From contig JBFXCK010000002.1 of NCBI GenBank assembly GCA_050182275.1, positions 62,001-126,000 on the forward strand: a DNA stretch of 64,000 bases. Direction: 5' to 3'. Within the stretch, counting starts at the first letter, position 1. Every line of letters starts with the position of its first letter. The DNA is from JBFXCK01 sp050182275 (lineage in GTDB: Bacteria > Pseudomonadota > Alphaproteobacteria > SHNJ01). Shown here piece after piece: positions 32,448 to 40,057 of this stretch. The notes below the pieces were generated by a model that was not told the DNA's origin, made no database searches, and saw only the letters and a program-made list of their open reading frames with translations. Position numbers and translations under genes: made by a program.

Positions 32448-33671
32448 CTAGCTATTCGCGCGCGAGGAGGCAAGCGGGACGACTTGGCAATCGATATTAT
32501 TTTGCTTCAATTTTTGGCAGGAATATTCGGCCCGGTTGTAATCAAGGCCAATCAGGCGGGCGCGGTACAGGCGTTGATGGCCTTTGGCGGTTTCCACCAC
32601 ATTGACCGAGGCGTCTTTAGCCCAGTATTGGGCGATTTTACGGGCGCTTAAAGCGGCTTCCCTGGCGCGCTTGGCGCTGGTAAAGGCGCCGATTTGTAAG
32701 CCCCAATCGCCTTCAACGCCATCGCCTTGCTCGGTTTCATTGTCAACGGCGCTGACATCGATAACATCGGCTTCTTCTTCCTCATCGCGGGCGGCTACCT
32801 TGGTTGGCCGTTTGACGATGCGATGGGCGTAATTGCGATTCATGTTGATGCCCAATTTGGCGAAGCCATTATTCAATAATAGCTCCATTTGCCGGTCGCG
32901 CCAGCGGGGCGATTGTCCGCCCAGCACTACGCCAATTACCCGTCTGCCGCCCTCTTGGGCCGAGGCGATTAAGTTAAAGCCCGAAGCCCTGATATAGCCG
33001 GTTTTAATGCCATCGGCGCCCGGATAATTCGCCAGCAAGTGGTTATGGTTGGTGATGGTGTTGCCGCGGAAAGTAAAGGTTTCGGTCGAAAATAATTTGT
33101 AATATTGCGGATAATTAAAAATAATCGCCCGGCTTAAAGTGGCTAAATCACGGGCGGTGCTGATTTGGGCGGAATGAGGCAGGCCCGAAGCATTGCGGAA
33201 ATTGGTATTGCGCATGCCAAGCTGTTTAGCCCGCATGGTCATCATTTGCGCGAATTTGGCCTCGCTGCCGCCCATGCCCTCGGCCAAAACGGTTGCGGCG
33301 TCATTGGCCGAGCGGGTGATCAGGGCCAAAATAGCCTCCCGCACCGTGATGCGGTCGCCGGCTTCGAGATAAAGCTTGCTAGGCGCCCGCTTGGCGGCGT
33401 TTCTAGAGACCGGCAGGGATTGGTTCATTTTCAGGCGGCCTTGCTCTAAGGCCTCGAAAGTCATGTACAGCGTCATCACCTTGGTCAAGGAGGCGGGGAA
33501 GCGCTTGGCATCCGGGTTGACCGAGCTTAAAACTTGGCCAGACTGGGCATCGACCACGATCGAGGCGTATTTAGCGTGGGCTATACTTGGGAATAATATT
33601 ACTAGCGCCAGCGGCAAAGCCACCGCCAGCGTTTGAAGCAATTTCGGCAATGATCCGTTTATTCGGCGCAT
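32448..33671 (-). CDS. D-alanyl-D-alanine carboxypeptidase (PBP5-like) with C-terminal SPOR domain
   Basis: A 407-aa protein that trims peptidoglycan pentapeptides. A signal peptide (LALVILFPSIAHA) is followed by the penicillin-binding motifs SLTK (residues 61-64), SAN (121-123) and KTG (223-225). An acidic linker (RDEEEEADVIDVSA, ~290-305) leads to a C-terminal SPOR domain (WGLQIGAFTSAKRAREAAL and LYRARLIGLDYNRAEYSCQ) that should bind denuded glycan at the division site. Replacement of the usual PBP5 amphipathic anchor by SPOR is common in alphaproteobacteria. The dacA/dacC name is not assigned. Confidence 0.93.
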   Translation of the reverse strand: MRRINGSLPKLLQTLAVALPLALVILFPSIAHAKYASIVVDAQSGQVLSSVNPDAKRFPASLTKVMTLYMTFEALEQGRLKMNQSLPVSRNAAKRAPSKLYLEAGDRITVREAILALITRSANDAATVLAEGMGGSEAKFAQMMTMRAKQLGMRNTNFRNASGLPHSAQISTARDLATLSRAIIFNYPQYYKLFSTETFTFRGNTITNHNHLLANYPGADGIKTGYIRASGFNLIASAQEGGRRVIGVVLGGQSPRWRDRQMELLLNNGFAKLGINMNRNYAHRIVKRPTKVAARDEEEEADVIDVSAVDNETEQGDGVEGDWGLQIGAFTSAKRAREAALSARKIAQYWAKDASVNVVETAKGHQRLYRARLIGLDYNRAEYSCQKLKQNNIDCQVVPLASSRANS

Positions 33672-33858
33672 AGCGTAAAACCCACAGCGGCACGGAAAAA
33701 ATTAAGGACGTACCCTTTTAAATTTGAAATAAAAAAGGAAATTACTTATTAACAATAGCATAGTAAAGAAGCTTTTAACTTTTATTAACATCTTTGAATT
33801 TTGGCTAATATATTCAAAACGCACGATTTTTACTTTTTTGTGCAACGCAACAAAAAGC

Positions 33859-33909
33859 TTGACAATAGTATATAAAACAACTAGATAGTAGTATATTGCA
33901 GTGCAGCAA
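33859..33909 (+). promoter_or_regulatory. Phasin promoter with TGC/GCA dyad
   Basis: TTGACA at 33859-33864 and TAGATA at 33882-33887 (17-bp spacer). Overlapping the predicted start is TTGCAGTGCAGCAA (33896-33909), and a second TGC-AAC-GCA dyad lies just upstream at 33841-33849. TGC/GCA-rich dyads resemble PhaR operators that repress phasin genes in other alphaproteobacteria; PhaR control is inferred. Confidence 0.5.
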
Positions 33910-33935
33910 AGTAACCTTGACCCCAGGAGTAGATT

Positions 33936-34466
33936 ATGACGAAAACCAAACGCAAAGCGAAAACCCAAGCGAAAAAGAATTTCACCGCGCAAACCGCGCG
34001 CATGGCTAAAAATGGCGAAGCCCTTCAAGAAGCGATGAAGACGGCCCAAACCAATTATGAACGGGCTTTGGCGGCCTCTAAGGACCATATGTCCAAGGCC
34101 AGCACCACCATGTTCAGAGGCTATGATGAATTTGCTTCGCTCAGCAAAGAGAATTTGGATGCCATGGTGGCTTCCGCTCAATTATCCGCCCGTGGCGCCG
34201 AAGAAATCTACGCCGCGATGTGGTCTTGGGCGCAATCTTCCCTGGAAAGCACCGTCAGCACCGCCAAGGGCATGATGGATTGCAAGAATATCCAAGATGT
34301 TGTTGATTTGCAAAGTTCCTACATGCGCCATTTCATGGACAATTGCATGGCCGAAGGCCAGCGCTTGGCCGAAATGTCGTTGCAAGTAACCAACGAAGCG
34401 ATCGAGCCGGTAAAGGCGCGCGCTAATGATACTTTGCAAAAAATCTTAAAGCCTTTAGCCGCTTAA
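33936..34466 (+). CDS. Phasin family protein (polyhydroxyalkanoate granule-associated)
   Basis: A 176-aa protein. A basic N-terminus (MTKTKRKAKTQAKKN) is followed by long amphipathic helices (GYDEFASLSKENLDAMVASA, NIQDVVDLQSSYMRHFMDNC, QRLAEMSLQVTNEAIEPVKA) of the Phasin_2 type. Phasins coat PHB granules. A 3-hydroxybutyrate dehydrogenase at 49974 supports PHB metabolism in the organism. CCAGGAG precedes the ATG; promoter and terminator flank it, so it is a single-gene unit. Confidence 0.92.
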   Translation: MTKTKRKAKTQAKKNFTAQTARMAKNGEALQEAMKTAQTNYERALAASKDHMSKASTTMFRGYDEFASLSKENLDAMVASAQLSARGAEEIYAAMWSWAQSSLESTVSTAKGMMDCKNIQDVVDLQSSYMRHFMDNCMAEGQRLAEMSLQVTNEAIEPVKARANDTLQKILKPLAA

Positions 34467-34483
34467 GTTAGGAGCGCGATTAG

Positions 34484-34513
34484 AAAAAGCCCGGCCATGC
34501 GCCGGGCTTTTTT
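34484..34513. terminator. Bidirectional terminator between phasin and rlmD-like gene
   Basis: A stem AAGCCCGGC/GCCGGGCTT with a 5-nt loop, an A-run on the left and a T-run on the right. It lies 17 bp after the phasin stop and 2 bp beyond the stop of the convergent methyltransferase gene. Confidence 0.9.
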
Positions 34514-34515
34514 GT

Positions 34516-35877
34516 TTAGCTTAATTTTAAAACCGCCAGCGATTCGATGTGATAGGTTTGCGGGAACATATCGATCAGGCGCAAGGATTCGAGCTGATAC
34601 CCGGCTTTGGCGAATTGGTCGATATCGCGCTTTTGAGTAGTGGGATTGCAGCTGATATAGATAATGGTTTTGGCGTTAAAGCCCAGCATTTCGTTAATCG
34701 ATTTATCGGTTAGGCCGGCGCGCGGGGGGTCGATGATTAATAAGGGGTTGAAGCCTTCCGGTAATTGTTTGGCCCAGCCTTTTTGATATAAATCGAACCC
34801 CAGGCTTTGATAATTTTTAAGCCCATTTAGCTTGGCGTTTTGGGAGGCGAGGGCTACAGCCGCCCCATCGCTTTCAGCGCCGATCACTTCGATTTTGGGA
34901 TGGGCCTTGGCAATGGTAATACCGAAGGTGCCAACACCGCCGAAAAGATCATAAATCGTTTCAGGCGCGGTTTGGGCGATAATTTTCATTACTTCGGTCA
35001 ACAAATTTGGCAAAAGCGGTACATTCACTTGGAAGAAATTTTCCACGCCATAGCCAAGCCGCACACCATTGATGGTTTCTTCAATGCAGTTTTCGCCGCG
35101 CACCGGGTTTGCTTTAAAATTACGCTGGCGCACCGAAATGCCGGCGATTGAGGGAAATTCGGCGCATAGAATATCGGCGACCCGTTTGACAACGGGATGG
35201 GCGGGATCCTTTACCTCGAACATCAGCAATTGCCGCTGGCTGCTGAAAGATTCCCGCAAGGTTAGATGTTCCCAAAAAAATTCTTTTGGGCCGCCTAAAT
35301 CAGACGAAAGGGTGGCTTGAATGGCCTGTTTGGCGCGCTCTGCGATTTGCCATAAGCTGTTTTGAATTAAGTGGCATTCCTTTAAATCTAAAATAAATTG
35401 ATGCCGCCAACGGGGATGAAGGCCCAGGCGCACCTGGCCCGCATCATCCAGCGCCAGGCCATATTCCATTTTATTACGATAGTGAAAATCTTGCGGGCTG
35501 GTAATGGCTGGCTGTAAAGGAAAGCCGGCGAAGGTTTCGGCCAAGATTCGCTCTTTCCATTCCAATTGCTGGGCGGAAGTCACATGCTGATAAGAACAGC
35601 CGCCGCAGGCTTTGGTATGAACGCAGCGCGGCGCAATGCGGCTGGGGTGGGGGGCGGCGGTAATATCCAGCCCTTCGGCGTACAAAACACCCTTGGCCTT
35701 TTTATAAATGCGGGCGGTAATGTTTTCATTTTCCGCCGAATGGGCCACAAAAACCGGGCGGCCCTTGTCGTTGCGGCTGAGGCCCCAGCCGCCAAACACC
35801 ATTTTTTCAATGTGATAGGTTTGGTTTTCGGGCTGAAGCGCGGGAATCGGTTTATTCATTCCCGCTATATAAATCAT
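34516..35877 (-). CDS. rlmD: 23S rRNA (uracil-5-)-methyltransferase, RlmD/RumA type
   Basis: A 453-aa SAM-dependent enzyme that makes m5U in 23S rRNA. It has an N-terminal TRAM-like region (IEKMVFGGWGLSRND), a Fe-S cluster motif C85-x5-C91-x2-C94 (ACGGCSYQH) and the SAM fold (IYDLFGGVGTFGITIAKA). IDPPRAGLTDKSI and IYISCNPTTQKRDI (with the catalytic Cys) follow. The start may be residue 7 (35859). RlmD versus the related RlmC/TrmA cannot be settled by eye. It is convergent with the phasin gene and downstream of aquaporin. Confidence 0.87.
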   Translation of the reverse strand: MIYIAGMNKPIPALQPENQTYHIEKMVFGGWGLSRNDKGRPVFVAHSAENENITARIYKKAKGVLYAEGLDITAAPHPSRIAPRCVHTKACGGCSYQHVTSAQQLEWKERILAETFAGFPLQPAITSPQDFHYRNKMEYGLALDDAGQVRLGLHPRWRHQFILDLKECHLIQNSLWQIAERAKQAIQATLSSDLGGPKEFFWEHLTLRESFSSQRQLLMFEVKDPAHPVVKRVADILCAEFPSIAGISVRQRNFKANPVRGENCIEETINGVRLGYGVENFFQVNVPLLPNLLTEVMKIIAQTAPETIYDLFGGVGTFGITIAKAHPKIEVIGAESDGAAVALASQNAKLNGLKNYQSLGFDLYQKGWAKQLPEGFNPLLIIDPPRAGLTDKSINEMLGFNAKTIIYISCNPTTQKRDIDQFAKAGYQLESLRLIDMFPQTYHIESLAVLKLS

Positions 35878-35883
35878 TTCAAA

Positions 35884-35913
35884 GAAAAAGGGCAGGCCTT
35901 TCGGCCTGCCCTT
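35884..35913 (-). terminator. Rho-independent terminator of the aquaporin gene
   Basis: An 11-bp perfect stem (AAGGGCAGGCC/GGCCTGCCCTT) with a 4-nt loop and, on the minus strand, a T-run after it. It follows the aquaporin stop at 35932 by 18 bp. Confidence 0.88.
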
Positions 35914-35931
35914 AATCCGAAAGCTTAAAGC

Positions 35932-36609
35932 TTATCTGCTGGTGGAGCAGCTGCCTTTACCCCATTCACCAGTCGATAATTGACGGTGAACGAAGCCCGC
36001 GGCGATTGCGCCGAGGAACGGACCAGCAATGTAGATCCACAGCTTCATCGTTTCGCCGGCGACCAAAGCGGGGCCGATCGAACGGGCGGGGTTCAAGGAA
36101 CCGCCGGCCGGGGCTGCGAAAATCATGCCGATCATTAAAGCCGTACCGATCGCTAAGCCAGCGAAGGAGTTATTGCTTTTTTCGCCGAGCATGACGATTG
36201 CGGTGAAGCATACGAAGAAGGTTGCAATCGCTTCCCAAATGACGGCGGTGCTGTCGGCCAAAGTGGCGGCCGGCATGGTTAAGCCCAAAGTGGTGGCGGT
36301 CGGCATCAAGAATTTGAGCACATATACGGCACATACGGCGCCGATGATTTGCGCAATCCAATAAAACGCCATTTCTTTGTAGCAACCTTTGCAAGTCATG
36401 CATACGGCCAGTGTAATAGCCGGGTTAAAATGGCCGCCCGAAATTGGGCCGAAGCTGTATACCATTACCATTACCGTTAAGCCGAGAATGGCGGGCGCGA
36501 AAGCGGCGATTGATCCGCCACTCATTAAGGCGCCTACCAGGAATAACACCAACGCAAAGGTACCAATACCTTCGGCCAGTAATTTAGAAGTTAGATTATT
36601 GTTCGACAT
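35932..36609 (-). CDS. aqpZ: Aquaporin (MIP family)
   Basis: A 225-aa water channel with six membrane helices. The two NPA motifs are in GGHFNPAIT (residues 62-64) and GGSLNPARS (173-175); Phe/His/Arg near them give the AqpZ-like selectivity. Length is typical of AqpZ. A short extramembrane Cys/Ser tail ends it (WGKGSCSTSR). It is alone, with a 261-bp upstream region to the divergent HIT gene in which no clear promoter was seen. Confidence 0.93.
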   Translation of the reverse strand: MSNNNLTSKLLAEGIGTFALVLFLVGALMSGGSIAAFAPAILGLTVMVMVYSFGPISGGHFNPAITLAVCMTCKGCYKEMAFYWIAQIIGAVCAVYVLKFLMPTATTLGLTMPAATLADSTAVIWEAIATFFVCFTAIVMLGEKSNNSFAGLAIGTALMIGMIFAAPAGGSLNPARSIGPALVAGETMKLWIYIAGPFLGAIAAGFVHRQLSTGEWGKGSCSTSR

Positions 36610-36870
36610 GAACGTCTCCTTTAGTGGTTGAGGTTAACAAATGAACTTAAACGAACACCGTTACCCCAGCTTCCAGCGGCAATTGTTTTTTTAGCTGTTA
36701 CCTGCAGCTGTAGTGGTGTAGAAAAGCCAGCTACACCATAACTTGTACCACATGTGTGAGTAATTTTTATTCCTGTCAACCGCAAATAACGTATTTTTGC
36801 ATACACAGGCCGCATCGTTGCTAAATATCAACTGTGTGCGCCGCAGCAATGGGGTTTTCTGTATTAATCA

Positions 36871-37365
36871 ATGGATATGAGCCGTTTTATGAACCAAAAT
36901 TCCTCGCCCGATTGGGTTTTGCATCCGCAATTGGCGGCGGATGCGGTTGCAATCGGCGACTTGCCCTTATGCCGCGTGCTGGTAATGAATGAAGCCAATT
37001 GGCCTTGGATCATTTTGGTGCCGCGGCAAATGCGCGCCAGCGAATATGTAAGGGAAATCTTCGAACTTTCACCGGCCGGGCAGCAGCAATTAACCCAGGA
37101 AATCAGCAAGACGGCGCAGGCCTTGCAACAAGATACGGGCGCTGAAAAAATGAATATCGCCGCGCTTGGCAATATGGTGCCGCAACTGCATATCCACATT
37201 ATCGCCCGTTTTAAAGATGATCCGGCTTGGCCTAAGCCGGTATGGGGGGCAGTGGCGCGTCAAGTAATGGAAGAAGCTCAATTTCAAGAAAAACGGGGTA
37301 TTTTAGAAAAACTCTTGAAAATAACATTCAATGCTGATTTTTTGGGCATAAATATAATTAAGTGA
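36871..37365 (+). CDS. HIT domain protein
   Basis: A 164-aa soluble protein of the histidine triad superfamily: LCRVLVMNEANWPWIILVPR (residues ~33-52) and GNMVPQLHIHIIARFKDDPA with the HxH triad (~109-128). Such proteins cleave nucleotidyl-phosphate bonds. The exact start is uncertain because three ATGs lie in the first seven codons and no clear SD is seen. A Leu-rich helix ends it. It is divergent from aquaporin and is followed by a 390-bp non-coding region. Confidence 0.85.
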   Translation: MDMSRFMNQNSSPDWVLHPQLAADAVAIGDLPLCRVLVMNEANWPWIILVPRQMRASEYVREIFELSPAGQQQLTQEISKTAQALQQDTGAEKMNIAALGNMVPQLHIHIIARFKDDPAWPKPVWGAVARQVMEEAQFQEKRGILEKLLKITFNADFLGINIIK

Positions 37366-37755
37366 TTGATTTTAAATTATATAATAATTTCCAAATTGAC
37401 TAAAATTTAATTCCCTTAAGGTAAACTGAAACTAGCCTCAATTAGGGGCAACATTTACCTTGGGGGGAACGATGCAGGATGTGTCGTCAAGGGCTTGTGC
37501 ACTGCGGACGCGTAGTGCGGAAACTCTTGTTTTATGTAGTAAAAGCCATAGCTGTTACACTTTCCGTGTAACGGCTTTTTGTGTTTTTAATACGGCCCAA
37601 GGCTGGATCAAGCTTCCCCGCTTGAATCCCCGATGTTTCTTTGCTGCCAACGCTTTTTTCCGTTGCTTCTGTGCCGCGCCCCCCGCGGCCATAGGCGCGC
37701 GGATAAAGCGGTGGCAAGCAAAAACCCCTTATCCGGTTGATGGGAGGGCCTCGCC
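37366..37755 (+). promoter_or_regulatory. Structured 390-bp non-coding region upstream of the FG-GAP flagellins
   Basis: No convincing gene. A Cys/Arg-rich frame that ends on the flagellin start is considered spurious. It holds several GGA triplets: GCAGGATGTG at 37474-37483 (a close match to a CsrA site), a hairpin near 37498-37519 (GCACT/AGTGC) with GGAC in its loop, and GCGGAAA. Then comes a terminator-like hairpin at 37541-37580. It could be a long flagellin leader with an attenuator or hold a small GGA-rich RNA. The last 15 bp (37741-37755) carry the GGGAGGG ribosome binding site of the flagellin. Confidence 0.4.
37541..37580 (+). terminator. Terminator-like hairpin in the FG-GAP flagellin leader
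   Basis: Arms AAAAGCC...GTTACAC and GTGTAACGGCTTTTT pair with a 6-nt bulge and a 5-nt loop (TTTCC), followed by T-rich DNA. It sits 175 bp upstream of the flagellin ATG, so it ends a transcript from upstream or works as an attenuator. Confidence 0.55.
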
Positions 37756-38180
37756 ATGAGCCTAACCATTAACTCCAACCTCGCCGCCAGCATCAGCACC
37801 CGCACGGTTCAACAAACCGACCGGGCGATGAGTGATTCGCTTGCCAAATTGGCAAGCGGCCAGCGCGTTCCGAACGCCCGCTATGACACGGCGGCGCTTA
37901 GCATTTCGGGGCGCATCCGCGGCCAAATAGTATCCTTGCAGGCGGCGGTAACGAATGTGACGCAAGCCAGCAGCTTGCTGCAAACGGTTGATGCCACGTA
38001 TCAACGCGTGCAAGACATGCTGTACCGCATGCGTGATTTATCCACGCAGGCGCAAGGCTCGCAATTATCGACGGTGGAACGCGGCATGCTGAATACCGAG
38101 TTTCAGCAACTGAAAACCGAGATCACGCGCTTGGCGAATGGTACAACTTTTGGCGCTACTGCTTTGTTTGCGGTTGGTAA
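37741..38180 (+). repeat. 440-bp direct repeat, copy 1 (RBS plus N-terminal flagellin coding)
   Basis: Identical to 39618-40057 by direct comparison. It starts 15 bp before the ATG, includes the ribosome binding site and runs to codon 142. The border at both ends is sharp. Confidence 0.9.
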
Positions 38181-39636
38181 CATGTCTTTCCATAGCGGGA
38201 CCAATTATGCCTTGGCTGGAAGCCCAATGTCAGTCAATAGCGGCGATTTTAATGGCGATGGCATTCTAGATATTTTATCGGTGGTGGCCACAACAGCCAT
38301 TCAACTGTCTTTAGGCAATAGCGATGGAACTTTCCAAGCAGCGCAAACCGTAGTTGCATCGCAATCTTCTATCACTAACTTAGTGCTCGGTGATTTTAAT
38401 GGCGATGGCCGCACCGACTTCATTACCAGCGCTGCAACCGGTTTAATATATTTTGGCAATAGCAACGGCACCGTCACCCAAAGCGGGTCGATTGCTTATG
38501 GCGGCCCTAATTCCGTTACCAGTGGCGATATAAATGGCGATGGTATTGTTGATATTATCGCCAGCGTTGGCACCAACATCAATGTTTATTATGGCAATGG
38601 CAACGGCACTTTCCAATCGGCGGTAACTTCAGCTATTGGCACCGCTTTCAGTCAATTGGTGGTTGCCGATACTAATAACGATACAATTTTGGATATCGTG
38701 GCGTTGGATAGCGCCAACCGTCAGGTGCGCAGTTTATATGGCAATGGAGCAGGCGCCTTTACCTCGGGAACAGCCAGCGCGACTTTTGGCCAAATCTTAA
38801 GCCGCATGCAAGTCGTTGATATGAATAATGACGGCTTTTTGGATGTGTTTATCGGCGAATCCAACGGTATTTCTTCAACATATGTATTGACCAACACTGG
38901 CCAAGGAAATTGGAATGCGTCTCAGACCATTACGCTTGGCAGCGTCAATCTTTATGCCCGGGCGGTTGATTTTAATAATGATGGGTTCATGGACATTATC
39001 AGCGTAAACGATTTTGGCCAAACCTATACCTACCGGCAAGGAACCGGCAATTTAACCTTTGCCAATGCGGTAACTTCCAGCAGCCAGGGTTCTAATCTTG
39101 GATATGTGGAATATGCGGATTTTAATAATGATGGCCGGATGGATTTTGTCACCCGGGCGGGCAACGGTTTCCGCGCTATTCTTAATCAAGCCACATCCGG
39201 CTTGGAAGGTTCGGTGCGGGTAGGGGCGGGCGTTGGCAGCGGCAATGATATTTCTTACCGCAGTTTTAGCGTGGCGCTGAATAGTTTGGCGCAGGGATTA
39301 TCTTCCTCGCTTATCACTCAAACCGGCTCGGCAAAACGGGCTACAGAAACAGTCATCGCGGCGATTGATCAATTGTTGCGCTATCGCGCGAATATCGGCG
39401 CTTTATTAAACCGCCTTGAAAAAGTAGGGCAGAATTTAGATACGCTTTTAGAAAATAATGAATTAGCCCGTTCCAGCCTGATGGACGTGGATGCGGCCGA
39501 GGAAATGTCGAAATTCATTTCCTTGCAAATACTAAAAGATGCCGGGATTTCGATGCTGGCGCAAAGCAATGTAACCCACAAAAATATTTTGGCGCTGCTT
39601 GATATCGCGCCCCAAGGTGGGAGGGCCTCGCCATGA
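37756..39636 (+). CDS. Flagellin with seven-bladed FG-GAP/VCBS propeller in the variable domain, copy 1
   Basis: A 626-aa protein in which N-terminal flagellin D0/D1 (residues 1-142: SLTINSNLAASISTRTVQQT, LAKLASGQRV) and the C-terminal D1/D0 helices (~500-612: RYRANIGALLNRLEKVGQNL, MSKFISLQILKDAGISMLAQ) flank a 340-residue insert. The insert has exactly seven calcium-loop motifs of the DxNxDGxxD type, at D164, D213, D258, D305, D355, D405 and D455, spaced 45-50 residues. Typical are DFNGDGILD and DFNNDGFMD. This is the repeat of integrin-alpha and bacterial VCBS propellers. The last nine residues (APQGGRASP) come from reading into the duplicated ribosome binding site of the next gene, and its stop overlaps that ATG by 4 bp (ATGA). 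No signal peptide, as expected for flagellar export. Confidence 0.93.
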   Translation: MSLTINSNLAASISTRTVQQTDRAMSDSLAKLASGQRVPNARYDTAALSISGRIRGQIVSLQAAVTNVTQASSLLQTVDATYQRVQDMLYRMRDLSTQAQGSQLSTVERGMLNTEFQQLKTEITRLANGTTFGATALFAVGNMSFHSGTNYALAGSPMSVNSGDFNGDGILDILSVVATTAIQLSLGNSDGTFQAAQTVVASQSSITNLVLGDFNGDGRTDFITSAATGLIYFGNSNGTVTQSGSIAYGGPNSVTSGDINGDGIVDIIASVGTNINVYYGNGNGTFQSAVTSAIGTAFSQLVVADTNNDTILDIVALDSANRQVRSLYGNGAGAFTSGTASATFGQILSRMQVVDMNNDGFLDVFIGESNGISSTYVLTNTGQGNWNASQTITLGSVNLYARAVDFNNDGFMDIISVNDFGQTYTYRQGTGNLTFANAVTSSSQGSNLGYVEYADFNNDGRMDFVTRAGNGFRAILNQATSGLEGSVRVGAGVGSGNDISYRSFSVALNSLAQGLSSSLITQTGSAKRATETVIAAIDQLLRYRANIGALLNRLEKVGQNLDTLLENNELARSSLMDVDAAEEMSKFISLQILKDAGISMLAQSNVTHKNILALLDIAPQGGRASP

Positions 39637-40057
39637 GCCTAACCATTAACTCCAACCTCGCCGCCAGCATCAGCACCCGCACGGTTCAACAAACCGACCG
39701 GGCGATGAGTGATTCGCTTGCCAAATTGGCAAGCGGCCAGCGCGTTCCGAACGCCCGCTATGACACGGCGGCGCTTAGCATTTCGGGGCGCATCCGCGGC
39801 CAAATAGTATCCTTGCAGGCGGCGGTAACGAATGTGACGCAAGCCAGCAGCTTGCTGCAAACGGTTGATGCCACGTATCAACGCGTGCAAGACATGCTGT
39901 ACCGCATGCGTGATTTATCCACGCAGGCGCAAGGCTCGCAATTATCGACGGTGGAACGCGGCATGCTGAATACCGAGTTTCAGCAACTGAAAACCGAGAT
40001 CACGCGCTTGGCGAATGGTACAACTTTTGGCGCTACTGCTTTGTTTGCGGTTGGTAA
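39618..40057 (+). repeat. 440-bp direct repeat, copy 2
   Basis: Identical to 37741-38180. Its first 15 bp lie inside the 3' end of the upstream flagellin gene. Confidence 0.9.

Noticed and set aside
37460..37759. 99-aa Cys/Arg-rich frame ending on the FG-GAP flagellin start
   Set aside because: It begins at TTG or ATG with low-likelihood composition, runs across the terminator-like hairpin, and its end (GRASP) is only the flagellin ribosome binding site read in that frame.
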